Positions 61,901 through 64,000 of a DNA stretch of 64,000 nt are shown piece after piece; position 1 is the first letter of the stretch; each line of letters opens with the position of its first letter. Both the position numbers and the translations under genes were made by a program. The stretch covers positions 248,001 through 312,000 of the forward strand of contig JBFWWU010000002.1 of the NCBI GenBank assembly GCA_050246015.1, in the 5' to 3' direction. A model generated the notes under the pieces. It saw only the letters and a list, made by a program, of their open reading frames with translations, ran no database searches and had not been told where the DNA came from. This DNA comes from JTS-AC122 sp050246015. GTDB lineage: Bacteria; Planctomycetota; Phycisphaerae; Phycisphaerales; UBA1924.

Positions 61901-63159
61901 CGCGGCTGCCCGGGCGCTGCGCTCGACGGCGCCGCCCCGGGGTCGATCTCCCCGATCAGGTTCGCCGCCAGCGCCAGTTGTGATGACGTGCCCACGACCG
62001 TCAGTTTCCCCTGATCCTTGATCGGCAGAATCGTCGGCTTCTTCTCCGGCGGCACGGCCGCGAACAGCGACGTCACCCGCGCCGCCGCGTCGTCCGGCGC
62101 CGCCGCCAGCAGCAGGAACGTCATCATCACCCGGTCCCCATCCTCGCTCGATTCGCGATCCAGCAGCGCGACGAGTTCTTCCACCGTCCGCAGCCGTCCC
62201 TCGGGCCCGATCGCGATGATCGAGTTCGTTGCCGCGTACGGCTGCACGCTCAGCCCCGTGATCTGCTCATCCTTCACCGTGCGGATCGAGCCGTCCTTCT
62301 CCACGATCTGCATCGTGCGCTTTTCGCTCAAGAGTCCCTTGAGCGCGCCGAAGACCGTGTCCGCTTTCGCGTTCTTGAGCGCGAAGATCCGGTACTGCGC
62401 GTCGCTCGGGGGCTCCGCGTCCAACATCTTGATGATCTCGCGCAATCGCTCGCACTGCGCCGCCGTGTCCACGATCACCAGCGAGTTCTGCGAAGGCAGC
62501 GGCGTGATCCCCCCTACCTTCGTCACCAGCGGCTTGAGTTGCTCCGACAGCGGCGCGGCCCCGGCGTTCTGCAAGGGCATCACCAGCGTCACGATCTGCG
62601 TCGTGCCCGCGCCCTCGGGCACCCGCCCCTGGCCCACCGGCCCAAGCGGCGCCATGTTCTCGATCTTCGTCACCAGCAGGAAGTTCGCGTCGCGCCGAAC
62701 CTGCAGCCCGTGCATGAACAGCATGCGATTCAAGACGTCGATCGCTTCCTCCAGCGAATAACTGGTCGCGCTGATGAACGTCACCGGCGCATCCGGGAGA
62801 GGCGCTTCCTTGATCACCGGCAGCCCCGACTGCCTCGCGATGAAATCCATCACCTGCGCGTACGGCGCATCCTGGAAGTTGAACGAGATCGGCTTGTCCG
62901 GCTGGACCGGCGGCGACGCCGGCTCGACCTTCGCCGATCCCCCCGGCTGCGCGGGACCAGCCGCGGGAGCAGCCGGCGGCGCCGCGTCCACGCCCGCGGG
63001 CTTGGCCGCCGTCCCGGCGTCCGGCGCTGGCGGCGTTGCTTGCGGCGCCGTCGGCGCCGGTGTTGACGGACTCGTCCCCCCCTCCTGCGCACGCAGCGAC
63101 GTCGCCTGTCCGCACGCGAGCACCAACGCGGAAATCACCCATGGATTCTGGTTCGGCAT
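49924..63159 (-). CDS. Giant secretin with about 45 tandem N1-type domains
   Basis: 4,411 residues in one uninterrupted frame. Export signal at 1-25 (MPNQNPWVISALVLACGQAT; the Cys makes a lipoprotein possible). After a Pro/Ala-rich linker an N0/STN domain spans about 90-170 (FNFQDAPYAQVMDFIARQSGLPVI). Then come about 45 repeats of 70-105 residues, each with a first strand such as RIFPLKxA, helix, second strand ending in D-x-R-T-N-S-L-I-V-S and a helix ending in LVxxLD: the N1/NolW-like fold of GspD and PilQ. About 1720-1905 is a Pro/Lys/Gly-rich linker with a hydrophobic stretch (GIVGAALGSMTLGLVASA). The secretin domain is at about 4085-4320 (VLIQVLLAEVTLDSNAQWGVDF, VPLLGDLPVVGGLFKSYKYN, ELLMILTPKVI). 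Typical secretins have 3-5 N domains in 500-900 residues. A PilO-PilP-like gene lies 103 bases upstream. Confidence 0.93.
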   Translation of the reverse strand: MPNQNPWVISALVLACGQATSLRAQEGGTSPSTPAPTAPQATPPAPDAGTAAKPAGVDAAPPAAPAAGPAQPGGSAKVEPASPPVQPDKPISFNFQDAPYAQVMDFIARQSGLPVIKEAPLPDAPVTFISATSYSLEEAIDVLNRMLFMHGLQVRRDANFLLVTKIENMAPLGPVGQGRVPEGAGTTQIVTLVMPLQNAGAAPLSEQLKPLVTKVGGITPLPSQNSLVIVDTAAQCERLREIIKMLDAEPPSDAQYRIFALKNAKADTVFGALKGLLSEKRTMQIVEKDGSIRTVKDEQITGLSVQPYAATNSIIAIGPEGRLRTVEELVALLDRESSEDGDRVMMTFLLLAAAPDDAAARVTSLFAAVPPEKKPTILPIKDQGKLTVVGTSSQLALAANLIGEIDPGAAPSSAAPGQPRPAKPESRASLVRLKHTTPGAAQSILSRLLSPRQLAVLRYAPAPDEKGLIVSGPASDVEAFEQLLAGIDVPPQLDTEVRQVLISTGDPKAVLDRAVELFALASRSKTDPVTAKLEADSRTVTLVGSRLGLEAFSQSLSSAQTTAGILRETRSYDVVRVTPSVLAAKLVRLARPMLEPADGSAYLAPSIEPVDELKRVIVRATPEQFAVVEQLVKSIDVPDAGKRQFRIVSVPTGPAKELAEKALAVFRKQTEGLTPVPSLEVTPDDGARTLSVVADAEAMARFDVILAELQKQAAPVRELRLIELRNAPPADVISFLEDLIRSSKPFTAQSGPDPVFEPIDATNSIMVAAAPGQLAIISELVKSLDQRRAGERPPLRILKLRTTDAPGIAQILTQTYEARPAEQRQKFPVQITADSATNTLIVSAHPDAFTEIEGITKQLNETQSVDAAGREIRIFPLKVARSEELARTIDEMYPSPPMPRDRNGAPRPDLQKPKEVVVRADRGTNSLIVDAPSVRMAGFEQLVQQLDQAKLADNVELRTYRVLRADLSAVATTMRSTAANGGLTGGKPPAAGVSAAITVDIEPMSRSLIVSGPSEIFAPVEKLLASLDAAPMHASTGVKMYAMKHARAERLQPLLSKLLASRLKEQQIKDGTVAVPGDLQTMLDVASDPATNTLIISAPESIQQIAEQLIEALDTPAAQTGRAVIRVVPLTYADANQAAQTLNNALGTIELPSGGRVTVLPTAGSNALLLSGAEADLKKVEELVTTLDVRPVTPDAITVETFVLKHAEAGVIAPMVQGLLVEKQTSDPAILRMQMQYSRGQLPKIPQVKVEADARTNSLVVSGPTAVTQLAKAVIERLDQPAGETGRISRAFTPAKANPADLIRAVQPIVLATTPAGRKPIELISAPGAASVVVIGTEEQVGSALRTLAEFDDRTIATPVVEVQVVDLKHTDAGATGRAVQSMLAERSRWPESLRGAERAGLAVPVPTVNAEASSNRLIIAAPVDLMPVARQLIDVMDRPRAGSDTEVRVFPLKKSKAESVARAITTGFAATARPADPVPAVAAEPTSNSVVVSGTAARLAQAEGIVRQLDESAQPDGIAVRTIQLEHARAETVAPVVESLLAKKSMVELLPQWERSNYLRQQSEESSIRIAAEKRLNAIVVTGPIGIIEVAEQIVRELDTDQAADPASVRAVRIIPVTNADAASVAANIEAIFADDSSTLPPPTIRVDKDSNSLILRATPDQLAMIQSVVKELDEATYSSSREMRLVPIDRSKADAMIMAQTIQRVLQQRSGVQVEIISADDLIKGQGDTESDSDPTKPGSGGKPKKPAPKKDSRGSMRPGRGGAGLGWLASGPGPTGIVGAALGSMTLGLVASAADSPAASPWPDPFAMWRLAPRMFESTSADAAPTVTAGTIRLPLDPPEDDPPVAGPDAPAPPEDDAGPAADAEPQPAGSEPGKAINIRPRPARPNPASVLPGLSSRIGSGDDNKVTIAVDPRTNSLIVTSSPRLADRIAALATDLQNKMPAEPRKVRVITLPESADAGTLSNRLEATIRQIGQSSPNNPGGFTGRVTVQSDPAGGALIVSSNDTDFQAVSELIAALSRPGPSSSLTVKVYPLSSLTATSASRAITDLLSASPRGAQARRVREQELTIETPDGVTKGRIDPSEVRIVADPSGTAIIVAAPARALPVLDQFVAMLDQSPALERAAIREFALKNARAADAARTLQSAFDAIRRSATQRRGPEGGDRLPEAHFVADDRTGTLLVTGSDAQLKETERLLTTIDAPLEDDDTQVEIIALQLARPTAVREIVQTVLVGRDEGKKDRIRISASDETGLFVIRATPAQIEQARKIVSEVDKTVVTGLPIRSIKLERADAQQVATGLQKFFEDRARLSVRQGQRNAQARQVAIIGDRRTSTLVIAAADEDFEQIKSMISTFDAPATARDLQFRVIPLEKARVSELQNAIANMVDNLTYSPFIWWGGREQDDNKDKLVVEFNERANSVILMGQGESFDAAEKMIKALDEATPAGTAFVLRSVRVKNSDPTKIADAVQTALSTPGWRSWRGADPDGVRAIPDRAAGTILLVGRADRIAEAEKQIAALDSAATRPDQKLETIQLRFARAERISQSLERFFRDRAAAQGKAESSVSILGSQDGNVLIVQGLEDELETVKGLISQMDQPEEGEGRVRELYQLKNAKAAELANVLREQFPRALSTREGLVIVTPQPSTDSVIVSAPAELFERVDALVKQLDAPPTTDVTKMVTITLSTARAEEASAALTKALPTNIRVTITPVRRSNSLLLTGSDEAIALVMEQVQKLDQQVAKNPTEFRSVKLAHADAFDVASTIRTVMRARERIPGEPEAAVSSSLSSNTIMFSATAEQIAEIDRIIKELDVPQATTRTTEFVPLKFADAEATSEALGVFYGRYAPEAITPSARNVTIIANPVSKSLVVSADELEWPKIRSLIEKLDNETYDTSNRVEIIALKSADATSLARTLNEAFSTPLRAQLERERARQQNQPRRGDQGPQIPDIPTVLVDSKETVSVSAEPLTNSLVVFASREQFERIKSIVTQLDVPEFTRLPAAKIVPLRAGQASALAATLRQLFIETASNQQGRTGPRSIVIVGDDKAGALIIRADDSQFAQIKSMADALQQEGDRTRVTVRVMRLANVPASRIATSLRTTFAPVAQQAGEPMTIEIDRGTNALVVASSEKVFDQIKQVAQELDGVLPDAGAGNGAPSAVPGSLGRTVLIIDVENNSAEAVKKMLEEMGVTRPQQGDTPGVVAEPVQIVPLVSRRAIAVIADARDAQTIVSLVRTLDAAPANAEQKVAMVRLKIGNAQSVASAIESMIRPAAKDARSPAAQSLVEQVRRLSVRRSGADQPDLTLDLSKPIRIEPEAQTNSILLASTPENVAALTGVVEMLDRLPIGESVVVRFFPLENAAASRVASVINDLFSKGDILRTIPATQIKGEPTTEVGKALSAKIAVSIDERTNALVVAGREEAVALVEVLVRELDGERASAWVEPRVIALKNADATRLAETLKQVLVTSAGDSAEVRALRNQVARLRIVQAGKDPADPAARAEADVFAPLHNILVIPEKQSNALICVASPSNLAVVTSLVEMLDVPSASASNSVRIFPLQYAAADRVGGILSNIFKQQLTSGVIRPEDDLFVATDTRTNALVISTSPRSFTMVESLLAKLDGQEARPLVGVHVLPVPAGNVTVLAPKIERLMRDRLESARRQGDVASPQDTFSIQPDVGSNSLIVAASDENLKIVQQLLELLTQGAAAVAGSAVVDVISVQNSRAETLVTAVRELYIDKEIKARGEGAVRVTADSRLNALVVSGTPSDIDAVRSIVNRLDSAQVSTVTEMKRIELKKADAPEVVRLLRNILAGRPVLGARNADSRQTIVKFIRQQHADELKKESGHDVTEAEVSGSLLEQVQLDVDARSNSVYVAAPARLMVLIESMITDLDMTDSGARTIEVFALKNADAKQMADVLGKLFSLTQDRDRYVLIPSREPAVDGAPAVPAGPESILGNNLFASPDARQALAITVDSRTNRLLVSATAEYLEKVRTVVEALDAVEANEREQITYELRNAKAIEVANTLREYFKNEVATLRETLGPERAGSLLSLLEREVTVQGDEKSNRLLVAVSPRYREAFDQIVKELDATPPQVLIQVLLAEVTLDSNAQWGVDFRVGPFGGDQYNIGYFAAGSGVGAALGMPNLSVSSADFELLVRALETQGRLEVLSRPQVLVKNNEPARLQVGEKVQIADRQERLGNGNISTTTKQEDVGIILNVTPSISADGFVSMEIKPEISSLTSRTTQVSEDLQTPVFSVRELQTSVMVKDGETIVIGGLIQTNDEERSSKVPLLGDLPVVGGLFKSYKYNRIKTELLMILTPKVIRSGKETAAQDLLRQLTRDEIERLSTPERLGDFLEGTTVQDAIPKPATPLGPGADHPPIESDAPAPVKPLADPPPSTSLPGPFNPNRAKPKT

Positions 63160-63262
63160 GTCATCCTCCGAAATCTCGTCTGGTTCGCTGGCGTCCGGGC
63201 AGTCTCATCCTTCCCCCTCCCCGCCCCCCCCGCCCCCCCGCCCCCCGATCTCACCCCGCCAT

Positions 63263-64000
63263 CTACTGAATTCTCGAACGTTCGGACAGTCGCTGCCCCG
63301 TGCGCACCGCGAAGCGCTCTTGGCCGATCGTGATCTCCGCGACCTCCCCCTGGCTGGATACAAACGTCGCGTCGAGGATCGTCCCCCCGGCGTCGATCGT
63401 GCGCCATTCGTGCGTGCGCTCGTTCACCACCATCAGGATCGGCCCCTTCGCGCCGCGCGCCACGCCGCTGATCCGCCACTCGTCATACGGCGGGGGGGGC
63501 GGGGGCTCCGCCGTCGCGCCCGACGTCTCGGGCGGGGGGGGCGCGTCGTTCGCCGCGACCGCCGCCGCCGGCGCCGGCTCGCGGAACATGTTCTTCAGCA
63601 CGATCGGCATCCACGCCGCGAACTCCGCTTCTCGCACCGGACGCCAGCCGACTTCGTCGGTCCCTTCGCGCAGCCGCGGGTCGGAGAAATACGTCGTCGT
63701 CAGCATCACGCTCATTTCGACGCGGCTGCCCTCTCTCCCGACCGGGCGTAGCGAGAACCCGTCGATCCGGTGGATCCAGGGCTGCACCTGCAGCGTCGCC
63801 AGCACGCGCAGCGCCTGCTCCAGCGTCCCCTTCGCCGAGAGCGTTCCCGACACGGCCAGGAAATCGGGGAGCGACGCCGCCGCCCGCTGCTCCTTGTTCA
63901 TCATCTTCGAGAACTCTCGCACGCGAGCCTCGACCGCCGGGTTCTTCACGCCCACCGAGCGTGAACTGGTCACGCTCGCCTCGATCAGGCCGAAGTGCGC
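63263..64000 (-). CDS. PilO-PilP-like fusion protein (N-terminus outside window)
   Basis: The frame is open to the window edge, so the N-terminus is missing; about 245 residues are visible. The first part (SLPDFLAVSGTLSAKGTLEQALRVLATLQVQPWIHRIDGFSLRPVGREGSRVEMSVMLTTTYF) matches the PilO ferredoxin-like domain of type IV pilus alignment complexes. After a Pro-rich linker the last 75 residues (EWRISGVARGAKGPILMVVNERTHEWRTIDAGGTILDATFVSSQGEVAEITIGQERFAVRTGQRL) look like the PilP/GspC homology domain, which in known systems contacts the secretin N0 domain. The giant secretin gene follows after 103 bases, consistent with a pilMNOPQ-type operon. The fusion assignment is inferred from pattern only. 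Confidence 0.7.
   Translation of the reverse strand, partial: AHFGLIEASVTSSRSVGVKNPAVEARVREFSKMMNKEQRAAASLPDFLAVSGTLSAKGTLEQALRVLATLQVQPWIHRIDGFSLRPVGREGSRVEMSVMLTTTYFSDPRLREGTDEVGWRPVREAEFAAWMPIVLKNMFREPAPAAAVAANDAPPPPETSGATAEPPPPPPYDEWRISGVARGAKGPILMVVNERTHEWRTIDAGGTILDATFVSSQGEVAEITIGQERFAVRTGQRLSERSRIQ

Overview
The window reads as a stretch of a high-GC planctomycete chromosome, most likely of the class Phycisphaerae. This placement is an inference from gene content: DUF1501 and PSCyt1/DUF1549/DUF1553 proteins, a surface protein with an N-terminal LExR-type motif, an ECF sigma factor paired with a membrane Ser/Thr kinase, a fused SecD-SecF, a DUF1580-like protein and type IV pilus/secretin genes. 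No rRNA or CRISPR array was seen; there is one tRNA gene.

Layout. 0-6.4 kb: end of an unidentified gene, a Tat-exported DUF1501 protein, a TPR lipoprotein and a cyclophilin-type surface protein. 6.4-12.8 kb: housekeeping block lipB-tgt-yajC-secDF. 12.9-14.7 kb: a MarR regulator with a clear palindromic operator, an SRPBCC protein and a DUF3052-like protein. 14.7-18 kb (minus): ECF sigma factor followed by a membrane kinase. 18.3-22.8 kb: a coiled-coil membrane protein, a B12-binding radical SAM enzyme with a promoter abutting its ATG, a polytopic membrane protein and a PEGA lipoprotein.

23.05-33.4 kb: tRNA-Ala(CGC) is the attachment site of a 10.3 kb integrated element bounded by 45-bp direct repeats of the tRNA 3' part. 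It carries a tyrosine integrase, small DNA-binding proteins, a primase-polymerase, an iteron-rich putative origin, a P27-type small terminase, a frameshifted HK97-type major capsid gene and a HigBA-like toxin-antitoxin pair. It has no large terminase, portal, protease or tail genes, so it looks like a capsid-carrying phage satellite rather than a prophage.

33.5-41.2 kb: psuG, a small membrane protein plus a STAND/NB-ARC-TPR ATPase (possible defence module), sucD with two unusual in-frame insertions, a zinc-ribbon/HEAT membrane protein and an EEP-fold protein. 41.5-50 kb (minus): an FHA-GspE fusion ATPase, a secreted subtilase, a secreted protein of unknown function and a PSCyt1 cytochrome protein.

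49.9-64 kb (minus): the most striking locus, a single 4,411-codon secretin with about 45 tandem N1-type domains in front of an ordinary C-terminal secretin domain, preceded by a gene that looks like a PilO-PilP fusion and runs off the window. Together with the FHA-GspE ATPase this suggests a modified type IV pilus or type II secretion machine with an extremely long periplasmic part.
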